Shown here: positions 33,259 to 43,209 of the stretch, piece after piece
Layout of the letters: each line of letters opens with the position of its first letter
Position numbering within the stretch: position 1 is the stretch's first letter
Source of the DNA: Mucilaginibacter celer
GTDB lineage: Bacteria; Bacteroidota; Bacteroidia; Sphingobacteriales; Sphingobacteriaceae
Length of the DNA: 64,000 nt
Direction: 5' to 3'
NCBI RefSeq assembly: GCF_003576455.2
Contig: NZ_CP032869.1
Location: 6,262,001-6,326,000 of the forward strand
The notes under the pieces: model-generated
What the model saw: only the letters and a program-made list of their open reading frames with translations
What the model was told of the DNA's origin: nothing
Databases searched by the model: none
Translations under genes and position numbers: made by a program

Positions 33259-33749
33259 GGCTTTCCCGTTACTTTGGCAGATTCTGCCAGTTCGCCGTCA
33301 ACATCCACATCAAAGTATAGGCGGTAAATTTCCCATTCGTTTTTGGGTTTGTAAAACATGAAAGTGATACGGGCGGGTTGTAACTCATGTTTAAGCAGGT
33401 AGCTGTACAGCACCAGGCTGTTTGATGCTTTGCGCTGCATAATAAGGTCTTTACCGATGTACTTGCCTATAATACTCCGCATCGAATCTATTTTAACAAT
33501 AAGGCCTGTAAGGCGGGTTGAATCGATGTTTTTGTTGGTTTTAAAAATCTCGATAACTGCACGCGCTGTGCTTTGCTTATCGTACGCTTTAAAAAACTTA
33601 TCAATATGGGCTTGCGCGCCCGGAGCAGCGGCAACTGCTGGTGTTGGTGTAGCTGCCGGCTGGGTTTGCGCTGCTGCGCTGCCTGCTATAATAAGTGCTG
33701 ATATGAATAAAAAAAGTGGCTTAAATGCTTTAAAGTAGATGTATTGCAT
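33255..33749 (-). CDS. Small secreted protein, unknown function
   Basis: 164 residues. Signal peptide ends SAAAQ (about residue 27), followed by an Ala/Pro/Thr linker (PAATPTPAVAAAPGAQ). The mature domain (about 47-160) has HIDKFFKAYDKQSTARAVIEI, RSIIGKYIGKDLI, YSYLLKHELQP and ITFMFYKPKNEWEIYRLYFD. The pattern of a short alpha/beta domain ending in a long strand recalls small NTF2-like or DUF3887-type domains, but this is weak. The stop codon is in a tandem repeat unit, so the end may have shifted recently. Confidence 0.75.
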   Translation of the reverse strand: MQYIYFKAFKPLFLFISALIIAGSAAAQTQPAATPTPAVAAAPGAQAHIDKFFKAYDKQSTARAVIEIFKTNKNIDSTRLTGLIVKIDSMRSIIGKYIGKDLIMQRKASNSLVLYSYLLKHELQPARITFMFYKPKNEWEIYRLYFDVDVDGELAESAKVTGKP

Positions 33750-33910
33750 GTTCTGGAAAGTTAATTTTTAAAAGTAGGTATTTTTTGTAAAAACACAAGC
33801 AGCCATGCTTAAGTAACCCGAATATTGCGTTTAAAAAACAAACAGAAACCAGTAATTTTGAAACTTAAAAGCAATGCTTTATATTCAAATACTATAACCT
33901 GTCGCAATTA

Positions 33911-35461
33911 ATGAAAAAGTGTTTTTGGGTTCTGCTTGTTGGTCTGTTAGTCCCCGGTGTGTTTAATGTTTACGGGCAAGCCGTTGATCATATAAAAATG
34001 GGCGATTCGCTTTATAACGCTAAAAGTTATGATAAAGCTATCGCAAGCTATTCGAAAGCTATCAATGCCAATAAACATAACAAAAATCTGCTTGCTAAAT
34101 TATACGATAGCCGGGCTCAGTGCCAGCTTGACCTTCAGAACTTTATGGAGGCGATAGATGATGATAACGATGCCATCAAAGCCGACCCCTTATGTGCCGA
34201 TGCTTACTGGACCAGGGCGGCAGCCTATTTTTTAAGCGGTCATATCCGCCAGTCTTCAGAAGATTATTCAAAGGCCGTTTTGTTTTTTTCGGGCGATAAG
34301 CCGCGGCTCTCTATCTTGTATGATAACCTTGGGATAAACGAAATTGCCCTGCAAAATTACCCCAAAGCAATTGAATATTTTACCAATGCCATTAGCGCCA
34401 ACGGACAAAACGGCCCTGCTTACTGGCACCGGGCGCTGGCTTACAATGCCCAGGGCAATTATGAGCAGGCAGTTGACGATTATACTTCGGCAACCTTTTT
34501 TTACCAGGATAATCTTGCAGCGCTTGCCAAAATTTATAACAGCCGCGCCCTGGCCCGCGAAAACACCGAAAAAAACTGGGATGCCATTAATGACCTGAGT
34601 ATGGCCATCCAGCTAAAACCTGCAAACGCCGATCTGTACTGGCGCCGCGGCATGGCCTATGAAAAGCATGGCGATTACCAGCTTGCCATTAATGATTACC
34701 GGCATCTCATTCCGCTTCATACCAACGATAAACAAAACTTAGCCATCCTTTATGAAAATTGTGCCGTTAATGAGAATAACCTGCATCAAACGGCAAAAGC
34801 AATCAACGATGTAAATAAAGCTATTGAGTTGTTTCCGCAGCGCGAGCATTTATACTGGATCAGGGCTGTGGCCTACAGCGATTCGGGTGAGTGCGCACTT
34901 GCCATAGCCGATTATAACAAGGCTTTGCCTTTTTATAAAACCGATAAAAAAACACAGGCCATCTTTTACAATAACATGGCCGCTAACGAACTCATTATTA
35001 AAGAAAACCAGAAAGGTATAAGCCACTGCACAACAGCAATAGCGCTATTACCGTTGTTTTGGCAGCCAATTTTTACACGCGGACGGCTTTATCTTAAATT
35101 AAACCAAAAAGACCTTGCCCTGAAGGATTTTAATGAGGTGATGACGCTTGATGGCACTAAACAATCTGCCGAGTACGTGTTTTCGCTATATTATACCGGC
35201 AATGCCGATTTGGCGGTTAGCACCATGCAAAAAAAGTTCCTGGCGTCATCAAACAGCGATCTTCCCGGCGATTATTATAACATGGCCTGCCTGCTATCCT
35301 TAATGAACAAGGCAACGGAGGCAAATATCTACCTGAAAAAAGCATTCGACCTGGGTTTCCTAAAAAAGTTTATCGCCCAGGATGAGCGTTTTGATAATAT
35401 CCGCAAAACCCAGGATTATATAGCATTAATGGCTTCATCACAGCAGCCTGCAGGCCAATAA
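33911..35461 (+). CDS. Exported TPR-repeat protein
   Basis: 516 residues. Signal peptide MKKCFWVLLVGLLVPGVFNVYGQ. About ten TPR helical pairs fill residues 27-500: GDSLYNAKSYDKAIASYSKAI, SRAQCQLDLQNFMEAI, AYWTRAAAYFLSG, PAYWHRALAYNAQGNYEQAV, LYWRRGMAYEKHGDYQLAI and so on. No catalytic domain is seen, so it is a scaffold in the periplasm or on the surface. A bidirectional terminator separates it from pdhB. Confidence 0.9.
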   Translation: MKKCFWVLLVGLLVPGVFNVYGQAVDHIKMGDSLYNAKSYDKAIASYSKAINANKHNKNLLAKLYDSRAQCQLDLQNFMEAIDDDNDAIKADPLCADAYWTRAAAYFLSGHIRQSSEDYSKAVLFFSGDKPRLSILYDNLGINEIALQNYPKAIEYFTNAISANGQNGPAYWHRALAYNAQGNYEQAVDDYTSATFFYQDNLAALAKIYNSRALARENTEKNWDAINDLSMAIQLKPANADLYWRRGMAYEKHGDYQLAINDYRHLIPLHTNDKQNLAILYENCAVNENNLHQTAKAINDVNKAIELFPQREHLYWIRAVAYSDSGECALAIADYNKALPFYKTDKKTQAIFYNNMAANELIIKENQKGISHCTTAIALLPLFWQPIFTRGRLYLKLNQKDLALKDFNEVMTLDGTKQSAEYVFSLYYTGNADLAVSTMQKKFLASSNSDLPGDYYNMACLLSLMNKATEANIYLKKAFDLGFLKKFIAQDERFDNIRKTQDYIALMASSQQPAGQ

Positions 35462-35485
35462 GAGCCTGTTGTAAAATATCCAAAC

Positions 35486-35520
35486 AAAAAATGGCCGGTA
35501 TTTGCACACCAGCCATTTTT
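35486..35520. terminator. Bidirectional terminator between TPR gene and pdhB
   Basis: AAAAATGGC (35486-35494) pairs with GCCATTTTT (35512-35520). A further CGGT/ACC pairing is possible inside with a bulge. A and T runs on both sides serve both convergent genes. Confidence 0.85.
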
Positions 35521-35541
35521 TATATTTTCCGTTTGCTAAAA

Positions 35542-36525
<984 letters not shown>

Positions 36526-36553
36526 TATAATAAAATGATGTTTTTTGCGACCG

Positions 36554-36583
36554 CAAATATAAACACTAATGTGTTAAATGCAA
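36554..36583 (-). promoter_or_regulatory. Promoter of pdhB
   Basis: On the minus strand: TTG (36583-36581), 19 bases, TATATTTG (36561-36554), full match, 28 bases before the ATG at 36525. Confidence 0.7.
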
Positions 36584-36892
36584 TTAACGGTGGTATGCTA
36601 TTGATTTTTAATACATATATTTTACATTTTTTGTTTGGGATTGCACCGATTGGAGGATTGATTACACCGATTATGTTGAACCTGGATTTGTGGGATGGGC
36701 GGGATTATGTCTGAACCGGAATTTATAGAATTAAGAAATGAGCAGAGTGCCCGGCAAATTCTATAAATTCTAATAATTCCCCCAAATTCGAGTTCAGACA
36801 AAAAAAACGGTGTAATCCCCAAAAACAAATCCGAAATCGAACATCTGAATTCCGAAATCAAAGTACTACATTAGCTCCCAAACCTTATACAA
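36584..36892. other. Divergent intergenic region with family A repeat
   Basis: Holds family A copy 2 and, at about 36826-36860, the AATCCGAAATC type of degenerate repeat. The promoter for the membrane-protein gene at 36893 should lie in the last 40 bases; none is clear. Confidence 0.5.
36708..36801 (-). repeat. Palindromic repeat family A, copy 2 (inverted)
   Basis: TGTCTGAACCGGAATTTATA at the left and CCCCCAAATTCGAGTTCAGACA at the right (first 20 bases: CCCCCAAATTCGAGTTCAGA) correspond to the complement of copy 1. It includes the internal AAATTCTAATAATTCCCCC arm and a differing loop. Confidence 0.85.
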
Positions 36893-38797
36893 ATGAAATT
36901 TCCATCCATAAAAAACCTGGCGCAAAGTGCTGGCAATACCATAAAACGTTATCCGCTCGAAACACTTTTCGCCCTAACCGGCACCATAGCCGCAACAGTT
37001 AAAATTGAACTCGACCGGCTGAACCTGAACACCGAAAACTGGTGTATGCGCATCATCATGGTCGCCAATCTGGGTTTCCTGTTATGCTTATCGGCCACGC
37101 TATACGCACAAAGCAAAAACTGGGGCGCCGGTAAAAAGGCCGGCATAAAAATAGCCGCGGCAATAATAGCTGCCAGCATCATCTTTATTCTTGACCCGCC
37201 CAACCGCGAAGCTGATTACGTGCGCTTTTTTCTGTTGAGTTTGGCATTTCACCTAATGGTATCGTTCGCGGCTTTTACCGGCAAGGGACATATACAGGGC
37301 TTTTGGCAGTTTAACAAAACGCTGTTTTTACGCATTTTAGCCAGCATGTTGTACGGTGTGGTATTGTTTGCAGGTTTATCGGCGGCAATAGGCGCTACCA
37401 ACTTCCTGTTTAACTTTAAATTTGAATATGATACTTATTTCATTTTATGGGTATGGATTACGGGGATGTTTACCACCATATTCTTTTTGGCAGGCGTGCC
37501 TATCGATACCAAAGCGCTTGATGAAGATGAAAGCTATCCCAAAGGTTTAAAAATTTTTACACAGTACGTGCTCATTCCACTATCAACTGTATATGTATTC
37601 ATCCTGCTGGCTTATGAAATTAAAATATTAATTGAATGGAAATTACCCAAAGGCACGGTATCAAACCTGATACTGGGTTATGCAGTATTCGGTATCCTAT
37701 CCTTGCTGCTGGTATACCCCATCCGCGAGCAAACCGAAAACAAATGGCTTAAAACCTATGCCCGTAGTTTTTATTTTTTACTAATTCCTTTACAAGGTTT
37801 GCTGTTTGTGGCTGTGGGCACAAGGGTATTTAGCTATGGCGTAACCGAGTTCAGGTATTTTTTAATTGTGCTGGCTGTTTGGCTGCTGGGTATTTCGCTG
37901 TACTTTTTGTTGTTTAAAAAACAGAATATTAAGCTTATTCCCATGTCGCTTGCCGTGTTAACCCTATTGAGTATTTACGGGCCGCAAAGCGCGTTTACCA
38001 CAAGTATGTATTCGCAGAGGCGTATGGTGGTTAGTTTTTTTAAAAAGCATAACGCTTTTAAAAACGGATACCTGGTACCGGTTGATAGTACAAAGATCAG
38101 CAAATTGCAAGGAGGCCAGGCGGTTGACAGGTTAAGCTATTTTGTTGACAAATATGACCTTGTTGCTTTGCAGCCATATTTTAAAAGAAATCTGCAACTG
38201 GTAGCCGATTCAATAGCCGGTAAAAAAGATGCCGAGGGTGATCTCACCTACTACCGGAGCGGACTTCGCGATGCAAAATATGAATGGGCGAAAAAAACAC
38301 TTGGTTTAAATCGCTTTGAAAAATATTACGCTTATGGGGATACAACGGGACATGGAGAAGCCATCGATAATGAGTATTTTCTTTATCAAAAAAACAACAT
38401 CACTGTTGTAAAAGATTATGATTTTATGTTGTCCACTGATCAATCGGCTGATAGCGTTATAAATAATTATAACGGGATGAAAATTATGCAAACCCATATT
38501 GATCAGAAAGTTTTTATTTTGAAAGTAAATGATGAATCTTTTCAATTCGAACCCATTCAAATTGTTAATAAATTGGTTGCTGATACGGTAAAGATGAAGG
38601 CTTTTGGACGAAAAGAAAACAGCCAGCTATATGCTACTCAAACGTATGATGTCCCGGCTTATTTAATGCAAATCACTAAGGAAAGCCCAAGGTACAAGGT
38701 TTCTTTATTATTCGATGAAATAACTTTTAAGCGAAAACTGAAAGGCAAACTCGAGTTGTTAGCGGTTTCGGGCCAATATCTTGTTAAAGTGAAGTAG
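36893..38797 (+). CDS. DUF4153 multi-pass membrane protein
   Basis: 634 residues. About ten membrane helices in the first 375 residues (IIMVANLGFLLCLSATLYA, IKIAAAIIAASIIFIL, FFLLSLAFHLMVSFAAF, ILASMLYGVVLFAGLSAAIG, FILWVWITGMFTTIFFLAGV, LIPLSTVYVFILLAYEI, ...), then a soluble 250-residue C-terminal domain. This fits DUF4153 proteins, whose function is unknown. VYVFILLAYEIKI and YSQRRMVVSF are typical of the family. The gene overlaps nothing and is convergent with the acyltransferase-like gene 11 bases away. Confidence 0.85.
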   Translation: MKFPSIKNLAQSAGNTIKRYPLETLFALTGTIAATVKIELDRLNLNTENWCMRIIMVANLGFLLCLSATLYAQSKNWGAGKKAGIKIAAAIIAASIIFILDPPNREADYVRFFLLSLAFHLMVSFAAFTGKGHIQGFWQFNKTLFLRILASMLYGVVLFAGLSAAIGATNFLFNFKFEYDTYFILWVWITGMFTTIFFLAGVPIDTKALDEDESYPKGLKIFTQYVLIPLSTVYVFILLAYEIKILIEWKLPKGTVSNLILGYAVFGILSLLLVYPIREQTENKWLKTYARSFYFLLIPLQGLLFVAVGTRVFSYGVTEFRYFLIVLAVWLLGISLYFLLFKKQNIKLIPMSLAVLTLLSIYGPQSAFTTSMYSQRRMVVSFFKKHNAFKNGYLVPVDSTKISKLQGGQAVDRLSYFVDKYDLVALQPYFKRNLQLVADSIAGKKDAEGDLTYYRSGLRDAKYEWAKKTLGLNRFEKYYAYGDTTGHGEAIDNEYFLYQKNNITVVKDYDFMLSTDQSADSVINNYNGMKIMQTHIDQKVFILKVNDESFQFEPIQIVNKLVADTVKMKAFGRKENSQLYATQTYDVPAYLMQITKESPRYKVSLLFDEITFKRKLKGKLELLAVSGQYLVKVK

Positions 38798-38808
38798 TGG
38801 ATAAGCTT

Positions 38809-39996
38809 TTATATCTTCAACCTGATATTGATCTTATCAAGCAACCCGGTAAGCCATACCATCACAAAAGCGAATATAACGCATTTGATCAATCCGCCTA
38901 TGCCCTGGCTAAAGTATTCGGGGTAGCCGATGCGGGTCATTTCATAAATGGGATAGAACAGGAATGGGACGATGTAGCAGGTAAAAGTATTGGTGCCGGC
39001 GGGTTCAATCACCTTAAACCAATCGTACTTGTTTTTAACATCAACCAGGTAAATGAAAAAGGCATACACCACCAGGCTGATGCCGGTACAGATCAATACC
39101 CACGATGGCGTGTCGCGTTCTTTAGAGATGCCGCCGCTAAAGTAACGCACTATAAAGCCGAGGTTAAACAGGATAATGGCTATCAATATCATGGCCACCC
39201 AAAGCATTTTCATTTCGTTGTTAGCCTTGAGGCGCATGTACAGTACCGAAACAAATACCCCGGCCATGGTGAACGATTGCATGGCCCCGTTGCCGGCTAT
39301 CCAGATATAACCCTGCAGCTTGTCGATAAAATCTAAAAAGCCGAAATGTACATCGAGGTTAAAAAACATGAAAAACATCCAGGCCGCCAGCTGGATCCAG
39401 AGGTGGCCTTCTGAGTAATAATAAATCAAAGCGCAAAGCATGTAAGCCCAGCCTATCAGCCCTAAAATGCCCCACCAGGTAAAGTGCAGCCAGGTATGGC
39501 CCGGATCGCTGGTTTTATAAAGCGCGGCCATGGCAATGAGCAGCACAATGCCGAAGCCTTGTAACAGATATCGTCGTAGGGGCGGGGTATCCCTACCGTA
39601 ATCTAAAAAAATGAAAAAGAAACTGAAGGTTACCAGGCTTTCCCACACGGGTTTGGGCAGCAGGGTTGTGGCCTCGTTATATGTTTCCATATTGGCGTGG
39701 AAAAAGCCGATAAAGATAAGCGAGAACGAACGGCTTACCACCCGCGACAGCAGTTTGAAGTTATCGCCCTGTTTTAACCTGTTTTGAAAAGCAAAGGGAA
39801 TGGATAAACCCACAATGAACAAAAACGCCGGAAAAATGGTGTCTGCCAAGCCAAGCGCGTCAACGTTCTCGCCTGCGTGTTTTAGCCATGTTGGGGTATT
39901 CGGAATGCCATCCAGGTCATTCACAAATATCATCAGGAACATTGTTACTGCGCGGAAAGCATCAATTGAACGTATACGACTCAGAAAACTACTCAT
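38809..39996 (-). CDS. HGSNAT-like multi-pass acyltransferase (DUF5009/DUF1624 type)
   Basis: 395 residues, about 10-11 helices. N-terminal RIRSIDAFRAVTMFLMIFVND is the signature of the heparan-alpha-glucosaminide N-acetyltransferase-like family, with Asp and Asn in the first helix. Further: LADTIFPAFLFIVGLSIPFAF, GFFHANMETYN, TWWGILGLIGWAYM, EPAGTNTFTCYIVPFLFYP. In the eukaryotic relative acetyl is moved across the membrane onto a glucosamine; bacterial members probably modify cell-wall or polysaccharide amino sugars. Acceptor unknown. Confidence 0.85.
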   Translation of the reverse strand: MSSFLSRIRSIDAFRAVTMFLMIFVNDLDGIPNTPTWLKHAGENVDALGLADTIFPAFLFIVGLSIPFAFQNRLKQGDNFKLLSRVVSRSFSLIFIGFFHANMETYNEATTLLPKPVWESLVTFSFFFIFLDYGRDTPPLRRYLLQGFGIVLLIAMAALYKTSDPGHTWLHFTWWGILGLIGWAYMLCALIYYYSEGHLWIQLAAWMFFMFFNLDVHFGFLDFIDKLQGYIWIAGNGAMQSFTMAGVFVSVLYMRLKANNEMKMLWVAMILIAIILFNLGFIVRYFSGGISKERDTPSWVLICTGISLVVYAFFIYLVDVKNKYDWFKVIEPAGTNTFTCYIVPFLFYPIYEMTRIGYPEYFSQGIGGLIKCVIFAFVMVWLTGLLDKINIRLKI

Positions 39997-40080
39997 TCAG
40001 ACATGTAAAATGCAGAAGCAGGGCAAATGTTTTAATTTAACGGCAATTAAATTGAAACATTGCTATTACAAGCCTGTTTT

Positions 40081-41136
40081 TTAGTCGCGGTCGCGGCTCA
40101 GTTTGCTAAATGCAAGCGGGTTTTCGTTCAGTTCAAGGCCTTCGCGGCGGTGTTTTACAATATGTATAGCTGTGAATAAAGCTTCGCGGAAAGAGATTTC
40201 GGAAGCCTGATTTTTTCCGGCAATGTCATACGCCGTACCATGATCGGGCGAGGTGCGCACAAAGTTTAAGCCCGCCGTAAAGTTAACACCCGATTCGAAG
40301 GCGATCTGTTTAAAGGGGATCAGGCCCTGGTCGTGATACATGGCCAGCACGGCATCAAACTGCAGGTAAGTGCCGTTGGCAAAAAAGCCATCGGCCGAAT
40401 ACGGGCCAAAAGCGAGGATGTTATTATTACGGGCCTCTTCAATAGCCGGGATAATGATCTCTTTTTCTTCGCTGCCGATAAGGCCGTTATCGCCCGCATG
40501 CGGGTTAAGGCCCAGTACGGCAATTTTTGGTTTACGCACCCAAAAATCGTTCTGCAAGCTGTGGTTCATCAGCTTTAGCTTGGCCAGTATTTTTTCGGCG
40601 GTAATGCTTTCGGCTATTTTTGATACCGGGATGTGGCCCGTAACCACGCCAACACGCAATGTATCGCTCACCAAAAACATCAGCGATTCGGCCGCGCCAT
40701 CGTACTGTTGTAAATATTCGGTATGACCGGGGAAGTTAAATTTATCGTTCTGGATATTATCCTTATTGATAGGCGCGGTAACCAGGGCATCGATATAGCC
40801 TTCCTTCAAATCATAAACGGCCCGTTCCAACGATTTAAAGGCATATTTGCCGCCGGTTTCGGTAACCTGGCCCAGCTCAATCTTCACATCCTCATCCCAG
40901 CAGTTAATCATGTTGGGTTTGCGGAAATGAGTTTGAGAGGGATCATTGATCACCAAAAAATTGAGCTCGTTAACATGGGTAGCCCTGCGGTGGAATGATG
41001 CCACCTTGGTATGGCCGTAAACTATCGGCGTGCAATAATCATAAATTTTGCTATCGGCCAAAGTTTTAATAATTATTTCCAAACCGATGCCGTTTACATC
41101 GCCAATGCTGATCCCTATTTTTAATTTGTCGCTCAT
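40081..41136 (-). CDS. pdxA: 4-hydroxythreonine-4-phosphate dehydrogenase
   Basis: 351 residues from the ATG at 41136 (MSDKLKIGISIGDVNGIG); a start at 41154 would add six. Oxidises 4-phosphohydroxy-L-threonine in the DXP-dependent branch of pyridoxal phosphate synthesis. The metal-binding His residues are in FPGHTEYL, NPHAGDNG and YHDQGLIPFKQ. Others: VTAPINKDN, FVRTSPDHGTAYDIAGK. Divergent from rsmA, as pdxA and ksgA are often adjacent in bacteria, though in E. coli they are co-oriented. Confidence 0.95.
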   Translation of the reverse strand: MSDKLKIGISIGDVNGIGLEIIIKTLADSKIYDYCTPIVYGHTKVASFHRRATHVNELNFLVINDPSQTHFRKPNMINCWDEDVKIELGQVTETGGKYAFKSLERAVYDLKEGYIDALVTAPINKDNIQNDKFNFPGHTEYLQQYDGAAESLMFLVSDTLRVGVVTGHIPVSKIAESITAEKILAKLKLMNHSLQNDFWVRKPKIAVLGLNPHAGDNGLIGSEEKEIIIPAIEEARNNNILAFGPYSADGFFANGTYLQFDAVLAMYHDQGLIPFKQIAFESGVNFTAGLNFVRTSPDHGTAYDIAGKNQASEISFREALFTAIHIVKHRREGLELNENPLAFSKLSRDRD

Positions 41137-41365
41137 TTTTTTATGTGGTTTCACCGATTAAATGATGATTTCACCGATTTTTGGGGTGATTCCATTGATT
41201 TTAACCGCGATAATTTATTGTTAAATTTTATGCCAAACCAGGTTTTAAGCTTTCGGCTTTGGGCCTTTGGCTTTAAGCTTTCATCCCGCAAATAAAAGAT
41301 TTTAAGCTTATAGTTCCTGATAAAAGCACAAATATGATTTAATTTGCTCAAATATTTGATTAATA

Positions 41366-42145
41366 ATGACATTGGTAAGGGCAAAAAAACATTTAGGGCA
41401 ACACTTTCTTACAGATAAAAACATTGCTGCTAAGATAGTTGACAGCCTGAAACCCGAAGGTCGCTTTACTGAAGTGCTTGAGGTTGGGCCGGGAATGGGC
41501 GTGCTATCAGATTTTTTGTTGCAGAAAGAGGCCTATCAAACTTCGCTGATAGATATCGATACCGAATCGTACGATTTTTTGAAGAAGAAATATCCTCAAC
41601 TTGGTGAAAGGCTGATCAATGCCGATTTCCTGGAGCTTGATTTTAAAAGTATTTTCAGTGATAATTTTGCCATCATCGGCAATTTTCCCTACAATATTTC
41701 ATCGCAGATTTTATTTAAAGTATTGGATAACCGCCAGCAGGTGGTTGAGGTGGTAGGCATGTTTCAGAAAGAAGTTGCCGAGCGCTGCTCAGCCAAAGCA
41801 GGTAGCAAGGAGTACGGCATCCTAAGCGTGTTTTTGCAGGCTTATTATAAAGTTGAATACCTGTTTACTGTAAAGGCCGGCGTATTTAACCCTCCGCCAA
41901 AAGTACTTTCGGCCGTGATCAGGCTTAGCCGGAATGAGAAAGAAACACTGGATTGCGATGAAAAGCTATTCTGGCAAATTGTAAAAGCCGGTTTTAACCA
42001 GCGTCGTAAAACCTTGCGTAATGCCATATCATCTCTCATCAATAAAGAAAAACTGGCCGACGAGCCCATGCTCGATCTTCGGGCTGAAAGGTTAACGGTT
42101 GATGATTTTGTGAAGCTTACTAATGCTGTAACAGAAAGCAGATAG
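41366..42145 (+). CDS. rsmA: 16S rRNA (adenine1518/1519-N6) dimethyltransferase
   Basis: 259 residues. Dimethylates the two adenines of the helix 45 loop of 16S rRNA with SAM during small-subunit maturation. Marks: KKHLGQHFLTDKNIA, EVGPGMGVLSDFLL (SAM loop), LIDIDTESY, NADFLELDF, GNFPYNISSQILF (catalytic N-P-Y), PPPKVLSAVIRL, FNQRRKTLRNA. Length is normal. Divergent from pdxA. Confidence 0.95.
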   Translation: MTLVRAKKHLGQHFLTDKNIAAKIVDSLKPEGRFTEVLEVGPGMGVLSDFLLQKEAYQTSLIDIDTESYDFLKKKYPQLGERLINADFLELDFKSIFSDNFAIIGNFPYNISSQILFKVLDNRQQVVEVVGMFQKEVAERCSAKAGSKEYGILSVFLQAYYKVEYLFTVKAGVFNPPPKVLSAVIRLSRNEKETLDCDEKLFWQIVKAGFNQRRKTLRNAISSLINKEKLADEPMLDLRAERLTVDDFVKLTNAVTESR

Positions 42146-42154
42146 CCGTTTCAT

Positions 42155-42255
42155 ATAGAGAGGCATCACATGCGTCTCCCTTATGCAAATCAGAGCAGCA
42201 AAGTTGATGTGCAAAGTGGCTTGTCCTACGGCAGAAGCATGTGATGCGTCTCTAC
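42155..42255 (-). repeat. Palindromic repeat family B, copy 2 (inverted)
   Basis: Left end TATAGAGAGGCATCACATGC, right end GCATGTGATGCGTCTCTAC, with internal GGCTTGTCCTACGG. It is the reverse complement of the copy at 25388-25493 and fills the gap between the convergent rsmA and the DUF4198-like gene, where its hairpin may also stop transcription. Confidence 0.85.
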
Positions 42256-42298
42256 CGGTTAACTGCCACTAAAAACCTGCAACTGCTACTAATTAAAC

Positions 42299-43150
42299 TC
42301 AATGCTTGCTACCAAACCCAAACTCGCGGTAAGTATTGGGCTCATCATCGGTATTGGCAAAGGCGAAAGTGAAAGTGGTACTCCAGCTCTCGTAATCGGC
42401 TTTTTTATCCTGCGATGGTTCAACGTGGGTTGAGCTGATCATGTAAACGCCTTCGCGGCTTAGTTTAAAAAATACCAGTCCGCTGTTATCGCTTAGTAGT
42501 TTTTGCGGAATGATGCTGCCGTTGATGGTGCGTACGTATTGAATTACAACCGCATCTTTTAAAGGCTTACCTTTAAACAATACCTGGGCGGTAACGTCAT
42601 CTCCGTATGCGGCTTTGTAGGGGTTTTGCTGGATAATTATTTCGTAATCCTGGCCCAGCGGTTTATCAAAATCCTTGCCGCTGGCTTTATCAACCACCAC
42701 AAGGGTTTTGGTGTAGCGGTGAAACCTTTCAACAAAATACTGCTGGCTGCTGGCTTTGGCTTCTTCGGCCATTTTATCAAGGCCTTCGTTTTCAAGGTTT
42801 CTTAAAAACTTATTTCGTTCCGATTCTGTTTCGTCGTCCCTCACCAGTTCAAACAATGCCAGCCCGGGATTTTGCAGCGTACAGGTAAGTAACGTACTAT
42901 CGGCAGCGCTTCCGCTTTTTGACAGATCGGTTTTTTTCGATCCTTCGTACAGCATCAGCTTAGTGGCTTTGGCGTTGGCAAATTTAAATTCGTTCTCGGG
43001 TTTAAACTCGCTGCCGCTTAACAGGTGCAGACTTAGCTTATCACCTTTGGGCACGTAAAAATTATGTGGCAATAAAAAAAAATCCTGCGCGCTGGCGGTA
43101 AAACCAACAAGCAACAGCAATATAATGATGGAAACAGTGGTACGTTTCAT
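42299..43150 (-). CDS. DUF4198-like exported protein
   Basis: 283 residues from the ATG at 43150; the frame to 43180 adds residues before the signal peptide MKRTTVSIIILLLLVGFTASAQ. Sequence begins DFFLLPHNFYVPKGDKLSLHLLSG, like DUF4198 (CbiK/NikM-type periplasmic domains, with an N-terminal HxHD that is absent here). A later Ig-like half has NPYKAAYGDDVTAQVLFKGKPL and GLVFFKLSREGVYMISSTH. Metal transport is claimed for some relatives; here no transporter is near, so the role is open. Confidence 0.75.
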   Translation of the reverse strand: MKRTTVSIIILLLLVGFTASAQDFFLLPHNFYVPKGDKLSLHLLSGSEFKPENEFKFANAKATKLMLYEGSKKTDLSKSGSAADSTLLTCTLQNPGLALFELVRDDETESERNKFLRNLENEGLDKMAEEAKASSQQYFVERFHRYTKTLVVVDKASGKDFDKPLGQDYEIIIQQNPYKAAYGDDVTAQVLFKGKPLKDAVVIQYVRTINGSIIPQKLLSDNSGLVFFKLSREGVYMISSTHVEPSQDKKADYESWSTTFTFAFANTDDEPNTYREFGFGSKH

Positions 43151-43209
43151 AGTTTTTGGATAGTAACACCAAACATACAAAGTTTTGAAAACTTCAGTAG
43201 TTTTACAGT